Shown: positions 46,109-58,100 of the stretch, in pieces
Numbering within the stretch: position 1 is the stretch's first letter
Layout: each line of letters starts with the position of its first letter
NCBI GenBank assembly: GCA_014706295.1
Contig: JACSVZ010000002.1
Location: 132,937,431-133,001,430, forward strand
Direction: 5' to 3'
Length of the DNA: 64,000 nt
Origin: Lycocorax pyrrhopterus obiensis
Taxonomy: Eukaryota > Chordata > Aves > Passeriformes > Paradisaeidae
Position numbers and translations under genes: made by a program
The notes under the pieces: model-generated
The model's input: the letters and a program-made list of their open reading frames with translations, nothing else
Databases searched by the model: none
What the model was told of the DNA's origin: nothing

Positions 46109-49089
46109 CTGTAGCAAGCCATCATCAGCTGCAGGGTGAGCAAGGGACCAAACTGAACAGGACAGGACCAAAGTGATAGTTTGAGGCAGCCACAACTACT
46201 TGGACGATGAATATGGAGGAGTCTCCATGGGAGGCAGGGAAGAAATAATATATAGCGTGAACATATCCTATAAAAAAATTGCATAGCTCTAGCACAGGGC
46301 TCATGGCTGAGCTGGATTTTCTAGGGACTCTCAATGCTATGTACTTATCTTCTGCTTACTCAAATCTGTAGCCATATCTGAAATAGCACAAGCAGGATCT
46401 TAAAAACGCTTTTAATTTTTTCTCATTTATTTTAAAATGAAACTAGAAAAATACCTTTTAAATATGTTGCATTTAATTCAGTACATCACAAGACTTAAGA
46501 ACTGTGGCCCAACCTCCTTGCCAGAGAAGCTCCTTTGGAGAATTTATTTTTATAATTACTCCTGCCAGCACACCATACGGTAGAAAAATATCATGCTTCC
46601 AGACCTGAGTAAATATTTCCTAGAGAGGAAAACTAAAGCATAGAGAGGTTCCCCCTGGACCCAACTAAGAAATCAGTTACAGAAGCAGAACTAGAGCACA
46701 AGAGTTTCCAGCTCTCCTCTGTGGTAGTGCGAGTTTCTCATCACTAGAAACTATGGTGGAAAGAAATTGGCAGCTCAGAGCAAGAAACCGCTTTCCAAGA
46801 TTAATTCTTTCCTTATGCTACATAAATAATGGTAGCAGCCCCCACCTTAGTTCATGTTGCAGGACAGAAGAAAAAGTCCTTTGCTTCAGACTGCAATTGA
46901 AATGAAGGTTTTGCTCTTGTCAGCCTCCTGTTACAATTCCTAACTGCACCTAATACTTTCAGGAAAGCTTTTGTGATTTATGTTTTTAAGAGGAATCATT
47001 CCAGAAAGCTCTCAAAGTCTACTATTTCTTTAAGCTCTGAATTAGCCTCTTTAGTGGTGCCAAAAATTTATTTCTACCTCTAAGCCAGAGTATTATTTTC
47101 CTTTCTCAAGCATTCACAGCTGTTTAAGTGCCTGGTGATATAAGAATGCTCGGCCTCCAAACATTTTTTTTAGGTTTAGAATTTTTTTCCTTTGAGTGGT
47201 TCTCCTGTACTCAATGCTGAATATCTATGTCTGTTGCTGATGCATTATGTGGGGAAAACTGAGGTGTCAGACAAGCAACTGAAATGCACACTGTGAGCCT
47301 GACTCTTACCCTGGAAAAGTCTGAGCTTAGAGATGGGCTCTGGAGGGGGTGGAAATGCTCTCTTTGCAACCTTCAGTGACCATAGAGAGACACCTGAGCA
47401 TCCATGCCACAGGCTCCAAAATTCACTGTGTCCCTACAGTGCCATTCCTGCCTTAAAGCTCTGGATTCATGCAGGTTAGGGACAAACCTACCATGTATGT
47501 TCTGAGTACTGCAGGGATGTCATATAACAGCATTGAATCTGCCCAGAAAAGGAGACTTTTTTGGTTATTTGCAAGTTCTGTCCATATTTCGCATGTCTCC
47601 AGCCTCCCAGTTCGGAAGTACTTTTGTTAAATATAAGGATGCAGTCATGTCAAAATCCCAGTCACATATTGCAACCATTTACTGAATGCTTATAAGCATT
47701 AACACATACATGAAACACATACATGAAAACGCTCAAAACCATGCAAAAACTGTGCCTGAGAACAGCTGTGAAATTGGTGCTGCTAAAGAAAACTCAAAAC
47801 GTGTTATTTTCTCACACAGATGTGAGTGTGAGGCTAGATAAATGCTAGCCTTTTTGCATTTTATTTTGTTAAGGCTTCTTAAATCATGAACAGAATGCCA
47901 AATGTATTCTCTGTGCAGGGCAATTTTTCTTAGATCTACAAAGAAGTTGTGGTGGCACATACCGTTTAATGATCTGACCACAGAAGTACAGGATTTGATG
48001 ACAAGGTTTGCTGGCTGTTAGGTCTGGTTCTGCTTGATTTCAGGATCATAAACATCTCCTTTTTGATTATGTTTCCTAAAAACTTCCTTTAGTAGAAAGA
48101 GGACAAAGCAGACCATCCATATAAACAGAAGGACAGCTCTGCTCATGGCAAAGCTGGATCCGGGTGGCTCATGTGCTGACTCTCTTCCCCATTTCACTTG
48201 CAGCACCTTCCCAAACATGGCGACTTCTACTTGCTGCTGGGGCATTGATCAACTAATTTTGCGCCTGTGAAGGAGCTGTTAATTGCTCTTACACTCCATT
48301 TACAGCTGAGTTCACTTAGGCCCTGGAGGGAAGCAATTATCTCAGCCTTCCCAGGCACTGTGATAGTGCCAGGAATTAAGCCCACCCTGAGAGCCTACTG
48401 CCCACTGTGTGCTTGTGCTGAAGTGGTTAAACACAGAAAACACTCGGCATTTTTCAAGATAGTTTTCAGCACTGTAAAGGATCAGGCCCGAGTAGGGCCA
48501 AGGAAAAGCAGCACATCAGTCCAAGAAGGTCCCAGCTGGGGATGGATGCTTGCTCCCATTATGTTCAGCTCCTGTTGCATACAAAGGAGATAATGACACA
48601 ACTAATAACTAATTATAATGAGAAGAAGGGGGAAATGGTGCAGTGAATGCTAGCAGGATTCATGAAGTCTAATGCTAATAAAATACAGTATGTGTACAAA
48701 ATTATAGTTTAGTTCCTGGCTACCTGCTGTGTACAAAGCTACGCAAAAGACAAAGTAATATCTTCAGGATGTATTTTACAAAGACAACTATTCCCTATTT
48801 AAGATAAACTTACCACTGTTTATTTTATTTAATTAGTATCTCATTTGTTCTAGTATGTTAAAAGGCTAATATACATGTAAATTGACGTTGCATCTTTGGA
48901 CAAATTGCACTGTAAATATTATATTGTAAAAGAAGAAGGGAAGATATGAGCACTGAACTATCTCCCATCAAACTGAATTGAATCACAGAAATACTCTGTA
49001 ATTTACATAATGGGCATTCTGGTAGGCAGGAGAGATGGTGACAAGCACAAGCTATTACGGTTAAAAGGGCTAAACACAAACTTGCAGAA
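46109..49089. other. Intergenic, nothing recognised
   Basis: About 3 kb with no recognised gene or repeat; slightly GC-richer around 48100-48600 (108-aa ORF on +, no domain seen). Confidence 0.45.
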
Positions 49090-49264
49090 GGGTAAGGTTG
49101 GAAGGGACCACAGTGAGTCATCTGGTCCAACATCCCTGCTCAAGCAGGATCATTGCAGAGTACATGGCACAGGAGTGCATCCAGATGGTTCTTGAGTATC
49201 TCTAGTGAGGGAGATTCCACAGCTTCTCTGGCAGCCTGTTCCAGTGCCCAGTCACCCTCACAGT
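49090..49264 (-). mobile_element. CR1 LINE 3' part, antisense (left half of a split copy)
   Basis: GGTAAGGTTGGAAGGGACCA, then CATCTGGTCCAACATCCCTG, GCAGCCTGTTCCAGTGCCCA and CACCCTCACAGT. The CR1 stops exactly at CTCACAGT, and the next bases expected from the family (AGTAAAGAAG) occur at 49957. Confidence 0.92.
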
Positions 49265-49266
49265 TA

Positions 49267-49954
49267 TGAGAGACTGAAATGATTGACGTTTCAAGACATT
49301 TTGGGGTGCATGTGTGTGGGGGAAGGGGCAGGTCGAGCCTTGCCCTGGTGAGGCAGTGCCCTGCCCTGCACCTCTGCCCCTAGAGCCTGTACCCTAGCCT
49401 AGCAGTGGCTGCCAATCACTGGCACACTGGAGGCAGTGTTCTACATCCCACCCCTGGAGCCCTTCACCCAGCTCCTAAGTGGCCAAATAACTGGAAGTCC
49501 CACCTGCGGGAAGGGCCCAGGAATTCTAAGGGGTGTTGAAAGCAGAACATGAGGCAAGCATGTCTTGACTCTACCTCCTCTTGGAATTTCTATCAGCTGA
49601 ACACACTGGAACCCAGGAGTGGTGGTTATGTGTGTCCTTTTCTATGTATTTTCTGTCTTTCTCTCTTTCTGTTTCTAATTCTTTCTTCTTAGAAATTTTG
49701 AGTAACTTAACATGGAACAGGCTTAGAATTTGCTAAGTTAATGCTCTGAGAAGGGTTTTATGTTGACTGAATGCTGCACTAAATCTTTTGCCAAAGTTCT
49801 CTGATTTTCTAAAGTTGCCAGTAAAGTATTTTAGTTGTTTGGACCTCTTGAGAATATCTTGTCTGTATTTGTCCTGTGTGTCTTGCTCAGAGTACATGAA
49901 CAACTGTAAGCCCTTTTAAGAGCCATGTCGAGCAAGGTTTTTGGGGACCTTACA
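49267..49954 (+). mobile_element. Probable solo LTR splitting a CR1, about 690 bp
   Basis: This block separates two halves of one antisense CR1, so it is a later insertion. It can be bounded by TG (49267) and CA (49954); the inferred 3' end reads GAGCAAGGTTTTTGGGGACC then TTACA, in the style of avian LTR U5 ends. The left flank AGTTA and right flank AGTA give only an imperfect target duplication. No internal retroviral region is present. Family and orientation are inferred. Confidence 0.5.
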
Positions 49955-49956
49955 AT

Positions 49957-50430
49957 AGTAAAGAAGGTTTCCTTCAAGCTCAGGTGGAACTTCCTGTGCA
50001 TCAGTTTCTGCCCATTGGCTCTTCTCCTGTTGCTTGACACCACTGAGAAGAGCCTGGTTTCCTCCTCTTGGCACCCTCTCTTCAGATATTTGTATACATT
50101 GATGAGATTCCCCTCTCAGTCGTCTCTTCTCAAAGCTGAACAGGCTCAACTCCCTCAGCCTGTCCTCCTAAGAGAGATGCTTCAGTTTCCTCATCATCTT
50201 CATAGCCCTTCACTGGGCCTGTTTCAGGAACTTCATGTCTCTGTTGCACTGAGGAGCCCAAAACTGGACACAGAACTCCAGATGTGCCTCACCAGGACTG
50301 AGCAGAGGTGCAGGATCACCTCCCTCAACCTGCTGGCAATGCTCTTCCCAATGCACCCCAGGATTCCATTGTCCTTCTCGGGCACAAGGGCACTGCTGGC
50401 TCATGGACGGCTTGTCGTATATGGACCAAT
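49957..50430 (-). mobile_element. CR1 LINE, antisense (right half of the split copy)
   Basis: Resumes with AGTAAAGAAGGTTTCCTTCA and continues through CTGTGCATCAGTTTCTGCCC, CATCTTCATAGCCCTTCACT, CCAGATGTGCCTCACCAGGA and GGCACTGCTGGCTCATGG. The long 289-aa ORF on + at 49925-50794 lies antisense to this LINE and is not a gene. Confidence 0.92.
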
Positions 50431-51065
50431 TTGTAGGTGTGCTATCCCAGGAGAGACCCAAAGAAGGAATGGTGCCTCTGAGGCACACTTCCTTTGCTCT
50501 GTACTAATCTACCTCCAGCTGAAGAAGCTGTGCTTCACTCCCCATCCCTGGGCAGTGTGCACATGCTGCTTTAGCAGCTCCTTCCTCCCTGGCAGCTGCT
50601 CTGGCTGCTCCCCACAGATCGAGCCATGCTCCTCTTCATGGGGGTACCAATATGAATTTTCCATGCTCCTCTCTTTCCCTTCTTGGTGCCTACAAGGCAA
50701 GGTTAGTGTCTGCAGGGAGCAGTGGGTGCTACAGGAGGTTGGTGTCTCCCTTATACACACACACACACCCCCCTACACCCCCATGGACACGTGAACCATT
50801 ATCTCTAGAGAGCTAATGGGAAATCAAAGTGTGCAAAACATAAAAGTACAAAAGATAGAAATCCTTTTAGAGTCACCTCTTCAATATTTATATCTGTGAC
50901 TTTGAGGACAAATATTTTGGTCTCATGTGTGGCGGTTTAGCCCCATATGAGTCAGACCTGCATGTCTTGCAGTGTGAAGAAGTATTGGACAGCCAGTTAA
51001 AAGTACATCATTGTCAGTAGTGTGACCCTGTAAATAACAGTGTTTTTCTTTTCCTTTCCTTTTAG
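50431..51065 (+). other. Upstream flank of the first DCSTAMP coding exon
   Basis: It ends in a long pyrimidine tract and acceptor TTCCTTTTAG, so it is intron at least at its right end; a non-coding first exon must lie somewhere upstream and I cannot place it. A CA microsatellite lies at 50754-50768. TGAGTCA, the AP-1 consensus, is at 50948-50954, and a short string TGTGGCGGTTTAGCCCC at 50927 resembles the 5' end of a common passerine LTR but does not continue as one. Confidence 0.4.
50948..50954 (+). promoter_or_regulatory. AP-1 consensus site (TGAGTCA) upstream of DCSTAMP coding exon
   Basis: Perfect TPA-response element about 150 bases before the start codon. DCSTAMP is known to be induced through c-Fos/AP-1 and NFATc1 in osteoclast precursors. 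Whether this copy is used is unknown, since a 7-mer is common by chance. Confidence 0.25.
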
Positions 51066-52128
51066 TTTGAGCCATTTCAGTGTCAGCACCAATCAGAAGA
51101 AAATGCAAACTGTCATCTCAATAGCTCGGAATGCATGGAGAATTTTTATATCAGAAAGGAAGCCTGGCTGGAAGTACCAGATGCAGCTTTTTGCAGTTTG
51201 CTCTGCAGTTGGCTTCCTCTCCAGCTTTCTTTTCTTCCTTAGCATGCACTTCTCCTTGGCACACCACTCTTTGGGGCCCTTACTGATTTCTGGATTCATC
51301 TGGATTTTGCTTTCTATCACGCTCTTCTGTTTCAAGCACCTGCGCTGTTTTAGTGTTCTGTTCCTCCTTTCTTGTGGACTGAAAAGTGGCCGAGATGCTC
51401 TTATAACTGCTGGCACTGGTGTTGTGGTGGCCAGCAACATACAAAACATTTTTCACAATCTAAAGATTCTGGCAGACAGTATAACCTGTCATTTAAAGCA
51501 TGAGCAATTTGCCTTGATAAAATATTATGTTGAGGCAATAAAATGGATTTATGAGGTGGCCAAGCTTCCTGTTGAACTACCGAAAGATATAGTGGTCCTA
51601 AAGCATGAATTCACACCATCTTATTCAATTTCAGATGATGCATTAAAACAAGAGCTAAACGACACAGAGCAAGAAATCCGGAGAATGACTAACCAGCTAT
51701 CTTTTATGTTGACTATACTGCCCTATATAGGTCAGAAAGTATTGCCTATAGTTGGAGTTTTTCTAGTTTCCTTTGGAATTGGCCTCTTTATCAAAAAATT
51801 TGTGGGTTCTCATAGCACCAAATTTAAGAATATTTATATCACAAAACAGTTCATTGCATTTGATGAGCACCAAAAGCAACAGCAAAGACCCTGTCTTCTG
51901 CCACTTAGCAGAAAAGAGAGAAAAGATTATGTGACAATCCCATCTTTCTTCTTCACAAGAAAGGACAGGAAAAAAATGCTGTGTTCTTTTCTCCCTGTAA
52001 TTATTCATCTTTGCATCTGGCTTCTGTTTGCTGCAGTAGACTCTTTGTTTTATTTGTTAATTATTTCTGTGAACAAATATCTCCAAGAAGTACCGGATCT
52101 AGACATTCAACTCAGTCTCTTTCAGAAT
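51066..52128 (+). CDS. DCSTAMP: DCSTAMP main coding exon (5' UTR part plus codons 1-342)
   Basis: Acceptor CCTTTCCTTTTAG ends at 51065; 37 bases of 5' UTR precede the ATG at 51103. Donor GTAAGT at 52129, phase 0 after QN. The reading frame stays open into the intron until 52311, adding 60 codons if the intron were retained. Confidence 0.95.
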
Positions 52129-55100
52129 GTAAGTATTTATCAGTATCATATATTTCTTAGTTTAGTGTTGAAAAATTTCCCTTCATCTTCAGCATATTCT
52201 TTCCTGGAATATCATTCATTTAAAAAAGGGCCATTGCCTCTACAGATACATATGTTGGATGGAACCAGACAGTTCTTTCCAGAGCATTGTCATATTTCTA
52301 GAGAATGGTAAATTTTAGAAGAAGGGCTTTCATTCTTCTATATATATATATATATGAAGAAAACTGGAAGCTTAAAATTGACAACTCACAAAACGGATAT
52401 TTGTGAAGCACTACTTTTATTGTCAAAAGTCACTGTGACACTAATGTAAGAGATGCCTACCTTTCTTTAACTGAGTAGTATGAGGAGCTCACCAGTTTTA
52501 TGCATGGGCGTGTACACACAAAATAGTAACTTGTTGCCAAAAGCTCCAGGTTCCTCTAGCCGGAGCAGCAGCAGCATAGAGAACTACAGATTAACTAGGT
52601 TGGAAGATAAGTCTGGAGGCCATCAAGACCAGCCTCATGCTCAAAACAAGGTTGGATGAACAACTGGCTAGAGCATGGTGCTAGTAAGACCGAGGTTTTG
52701 GGTTTGAGCCCCATGTGGGCAATTCACTTAACAGTTGGACTTAATGATCCTTGTGGGTCCCTTCCAACTCAGAATATTCTGTGATTCTGTGGCAAACTTC
52801 AGAGACAGATCAGATTGCTCAGGATCTTGTCTGAGTACTCTTAAAGGTGGAGATTTCACCTTTAGTGCGAAGTAAAGCTGCCCAATTTGATAGCTCAAGA
52901 ATTACTCATACCAACTAAATCAAGCAAGGGCAGCAGGCGGCCAGCATGGGTGAGCAAGGAGCTCCTGAAAAAAGCATAGACTAGGTGAAAGAAGGGACAG
53001 CAGTCCCAGGAGGAATGAAGATACACTGATTGTATAAGGATGGGGGCAGGAAAGCCAAAGTCCACCTGGAGCTGAATCAGGTAAGGCAGGTGAAAGGCAG
53101 CACAAAGGGCTTCTACTGGTCCATAAGTAGCAAACTAAAGACATGGGGAAATGTAGGTCCACTGTGAAGAGCAGGAGGGGTCCTGGTGGCAACAAAGGAC
53201 ACAGAAAGCCCAAAGTACTGAATGACATCTTCAGCTGTGCCTTTACTAGGAAGACCAGCCCTTAGGAATCCCAGGCCTTTGAGACAAGGGCAAGTGTAGA
53301 GCAAGGAAGACTTACCCTTGGTGGAAGAGAATCGAGCTAGGGCACATTTAAGCAAATGTGCAGCCATGGGACTTGATGGGAGGCACACATGGGTGCTGAG
53401 GGTGCTGGCTGATGTCACTGTGAGGCCACTTTTGATTGTCTTTGAAATGTCATGGGGCCTGGGAAATGTTCCTGAAGAGTGGAAGAAATCAGATGTTGCT
53501 CCCATTTTCAGGAAGGGGAAGGAGGACAATCCAGGGGCCTACAGTCTGGTCATCCTTGCCTTTATCCCTGGGAGGATGACAGAGGATATAATCATGGAAG
53601 CCATTTTTGTACATGTGAAGGCCAGGAAATCTATTGGGAGTATTAAGTATGGATTTATAAAGGCTAAATCATACTTGATCAATCTAACAGTTTTCTGTGA
53701 TACAAACACTGGGTTGCTAGATGAAGGGAGAACAGTGGATGCTGGTTGTGCTTTTATTAAGGTTTCCAATGCTGGAACACTGGAACACAGCATCTTCATC
53801 GACAATCTGATAAAGTGTGGGCTAGATAAATGGGGAATGATGTGAACAGAAAATTGACTGAACTCTTGGACTCAAAAAGTTCTGACTTGTGGTACAAACC
53901 AATTTCTGATGTACACCAGGAGTAGACACTGGAACCTATGTTATTTAACCTCTTCATTAATGACCTGCAAAGACAAACAGATTGTAGCCACACAAGCCTG
54001 CAGACAATATAGAACTTGGAAGAGTGTCTGAAGCACCAGTGGATTGTGCTGTCAGTCCGAAGGTCTTGAAATGGCTAGAAAACTGGCCCGAGAGGAACCT
54101 CACAATGTTCAGCAAAGGAACATGCCACATCTTGCAGTCCTTGAGGAGAAATAAATCCATGCACATTACGTGTTGAGAGCTGACTGGGAGGTGGCTTCTT
54201 TTTGCACAAAAAGGCCCTGAGAGTTGGACACCAAGTTGACCACAAGCCTGCAATGTGCCCTTATGGCAAAGAAAGTGCTAATCTGGTCTGCATTTGGCAG
54301 AGCATTGCCAGTAAGCTGTAGGATGTGATCCTTCCTCTCTGATTAGCACTGCTGAGACCCAGTAGAAGGGCATATACTGGAATGAGGAGTCAAGGAAAGG
54401 GTCAGGAAGATGATTAAGGGACTGAAGCATCTGTCACATGAGAAGAGGTGGGGGTTGTTCAGGCTGAAGGAGAGATGGTTCAGGGGGATCTTATAAGTGC
54501 ATGTAAATAAGTGATGGGGAGTGGGTGTAAGAAAGAGGAGCCAGACATAGGAAAAATTTCTTCAATGAAAGGGTTGTCAAGAACTGGAACAGACTGCCCA
54601 GAGAAGCAGTGGAGTAACCATCCCTGGAAGTGTTCAAGAAATGAATCAATGGTTTAGTTGTTATGGTGTTGTTTGGTCAACGATTGGACTCAATGATCTT
54701 GGAGGTCTTTTCCAACCTTAATGGTTCTATGATTGTGTGACTTCTCAGTGGTGCACAGTGCAGGGAGAAGAGCCAATTAGGACAAATTGAAGGAAATACA
54801 TTTTTTTTTTACTCTTCAGGTGATCAAACAATAGAACAAGTTTCTGAAACAGGTTGTGGGGTCTCCATCCCCGGAGATATTAAGAACCCAACTGATCACA
54901 ACCCTAATCAACCTGTTGTAGCCTCACTATTTGCTGTGTACTGTTGTGTTTGGTTTTGCCTGTGTACCTTTGGTTTTGCCTTTGTACCTTAAGGGCACCC
55001 TCTTACCATGACCTGCCTTGGGTGTGACCCAAGTCAGGGCAAAGGAGCTTAGTCCCACTACCTATGGACAGAAGTCCTGAGCCTGACCATGCCTGGCTGA

Positions 55101-58100
55101 TTCATGGGTTCTGTACTATGAATTTTCTCTATGGGCATTGTTCAATCACATGGAAAGCTGGTTGACTCCTTCAAAACAGAAAACTATGCCATCATCAGAT
55201 TGTTTCTAGTTCCCCAAGGAAAACTAATTACATTAAAATGTAAAATTTAATCTCAACAGATTTGTTATATCAAGCCTCAGGGCTGCTGATCTCAGGGAGT
55301 CCAGGAAGCTGGGTGAGCAGGACAGACTCAGAGACTTGAGATGTTTATTAATTAGCATGAACAATAAAATTCTTCATTCACTAGTACCCCTGTTTCATAT
55401 TGAGTTCCTAATTAAGATTTTCCTTGCCATACATCAGTTCAGTTTAGGGATAAAATATCCTGAGATAGTTTGGAACAGGATAATGTTAAGGAAAGGCTAA
55501 CAGGCTGAAAATGGGTAGCATGCTTTGGGAACTTGATTTCTCCAACAAACACCTAACAGAGGTGCCTGGCCTCTGTAAGGTGGTTAGAAAATCCACAAGG
55601 AAGAGCTTGTTATTCCTCTGACATGATCAGAAAAGAGGCTGGGTTATTCAGCATCCCTACAGTGTTCCTACACATAGAACAGAAAGTTGCCTGCCAGTAT
55701 GGTCCCAGCAGCATGTCTAATTTACCCCTCTCATTAAACGTTTCAGTCCACAAGCAGCAAAAGACATCAGCTAAGCAAAGGCACTTACAAGAGGAGTACA
55801 GGCAGCCTCATTTGTGTGACAAGCTTTGGTCGGAGCATTGCCTGCGCCGGTGCCTGGCTGCAGAGAGGGCACGGGGCTTAGTGCCATGTGGGCATGGCTG
55901 GATGGCTGTTCTATACCACCCACAACATCACTGCAGGTGTGGTTTCAGGGGGAAGAAAGGGTGAGCACCCCTGGACATGCAAATTTTTTGCTTCCCTCTC
56001 TCCATCGGGAAGGTTGTCAGGACCAGCCCTGCCCCTGCCTACCCGTCCTTTGCTGCCCATCGCCTTCCTGTTCGTCTGAGACTTGACTCAGGAATACAGT
56101 GCTGAGAAGCAGTGCTGGTGTGGGAGGCAGCTGCAGGGAACAGAGCGGTGGAGGCAAGCCTGAGCCCAGCCAAGTCCGAGCTGAGCCAAAAGGAGCCGAG
56201 TGGAGCCGGGTGGAGCAGTCAAGACTGGCACAGTCAGTACTGGAAGCAGCTGCACAGAGCTGAGTCCAGCGTCCGAAGCGGTGGCGTGGTGTGACACAGA
56301 CAGTCTTGCTTTCAGGGGTTTGTCTGTTATTGTTTTCTGCTAGCTCAGGCGTGGGGACAGGGAGAGTGCTGTGGTGAGTGCCTGTTACCTTGTCTTTGTC
56401 TGGGGAAAGCCATGTGGTGGCGGGCACGGGAAGAGCCGCCATCTGGAGGCCACATGGATGTGACCTATGGGGAGCATCCACCATCTTGTCTTTGTCCCAG
56501 GGCAACATGGAACTAAGTTGAGGTGGTGAATACCTTTCATGGGTAAACCACTTTCTCTTTTTATATACTTTTATTACTAACATTGCTGCTGTTACTGTGC
56601 ATCTCTTATGCCATCGCTTGTTGCTTTCAGTAACTTATCTCAACCCATAGTCTCTGCCTTTGTTCCTCTCTTACCAGAAGGGGAGAGGCTTATTTGGAGT
56701 TTAACTTCTGGCTGATGTTAAACCACTATGGTGTGGAAGCACTGCTGATCATGTGCTGAGACAAAACCAAAGGGACAGACACCCTGATCTGCAGTTTTAC
56801 TCTCGACGAAGGACCCTCCAACAGGGCATCTGAGCAGAGTCATAGGAGTGGAAAAATATTAAACCATTATAACCAATTAGCTAAACATTTCCCCAACAGA
56901 GCCACTGAGAAGGTAAGTTCTTAATGGTCCAAAATGCTGGACATTGTCCCAAGAGATGTCGTGAAAATACAGTCCAAAACATTTATAAATAACCAATAAA
57001 TATATTGTTTTGAGCATACCATATATAGACACTGGATGGTCTAGAGGATTTAGGGTCCTTTGTACATCTGAATGTCCAGTGGGAGAAATATTAAGAAAGG
57101 AGGGCGTCAGTATTATAACCAATGTCGTTTTTTCACCTTTTCTTGTGCAGAAGAATGAGAAAAGCTATATCATTTCTATGAAAGAGCATATTGCAAAGAC
57201 TGATTCTTTCAAGATCCCTTTGTTTAAGCATAACTGCATCCCTCATCCAGAGCTCTCTCTCTCCACGACATGGATCCAGCTTGGAGTTATCATCTTCTTC
57301 TTAATCATTTTTGGGTTATTTTCTGGCCTCCTGACCCAACTTAAAATACTCGTGTCAGCTTCCTTTTATCCTGACACTGAGATAAAACGGATACGTTATT
57401 TGCATGCAAAATTACTCAAAAAAAGAGGAAAGCTACAAGAGAAAACTGGGAAGAACATGTTTGCAAGAACGGTAAGACATTAGCTCTCGGGAAAAAAGCC
57501 AGATCTTCTCACTGGGTGGTAGCCAGATCCAGGAAATACTTAAACACTTGTTAACTTCAATTATGTGCTAATAGACTTTCCCCTATGCTCAGGAGCCAGA
57601 GACAAGTTGCCTAATGGTAAGATTAGATCATCTAATTGTTTTGTTCTGTACTTCAACACACATGCCTCAGACATGACATTGGTATGCCCAAATGACTATG
57701 TGCTGGCAAGAAAATACTTCTCCAATTCACAGTCCTCCAGAGAAGAAACTTTGTTTTCATGAACATATGAAAAACACTTAAAGTATTCCTGCAATCTAGA
57801 CAGCAAGTACTAGGCAGTAAAAGCAGCCCTAAATGTTGAGAAAGATGTTCCAATATTGCTTTGCAAAATGGAAGGTGATGCATTTCTGTTTTAAAACACA
57901 GTGTGACTGCAAATACCATTAGGAAACAGAACTTTTTGCTTGCTAAAACATTTATCCTGTACGTACATATATATATATACACACACACACACACAAATGG
58001 AAATAACTAACACACATGTATATACCTATGGCAAATCCAGATAGATAGCAGCAGACACATACAGTTTGTTTAAGTTATTTACAGCCTTCAATGACTGTAC

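Noticed and set aside
49925..50794. 289-aa ORF on the + strand, one of the longest in the window
   Set aside because: It is mostly antisense to a CR1 LINE (49957-50430), which leaves a fairly open frame. No known domain is seen.
51040..51102. Upstream ATG at 51040 as the DCSTAMP start
   Set aside because: It lies in the polypyrimidine tract of the intron before the acceptor at 51065; the ATG at 51103 aligns with the mammalian N-terminus.
52657..52720. Possible functional tRNA-Ile gene
   Set aside because: The 5' half with the A box is eroded, the anticodon position is changed, and a CR1 tail follows, so it is a SINE head and not a tRNA gene.
53318..53845. 175-aa ORF on the + strand
   Set aside because: It is a fragment of CR1 ORF2 reverse transcriptase inside a truncated LINE in DCSTAMP intron 2, with stops before and after.
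56017..56583. 188-aa ORF on the - strand
   Set aside because: It lies in the GC-rich LTR remnant and has no recognisable domain; long open frames are expected in GC-rich DNA.
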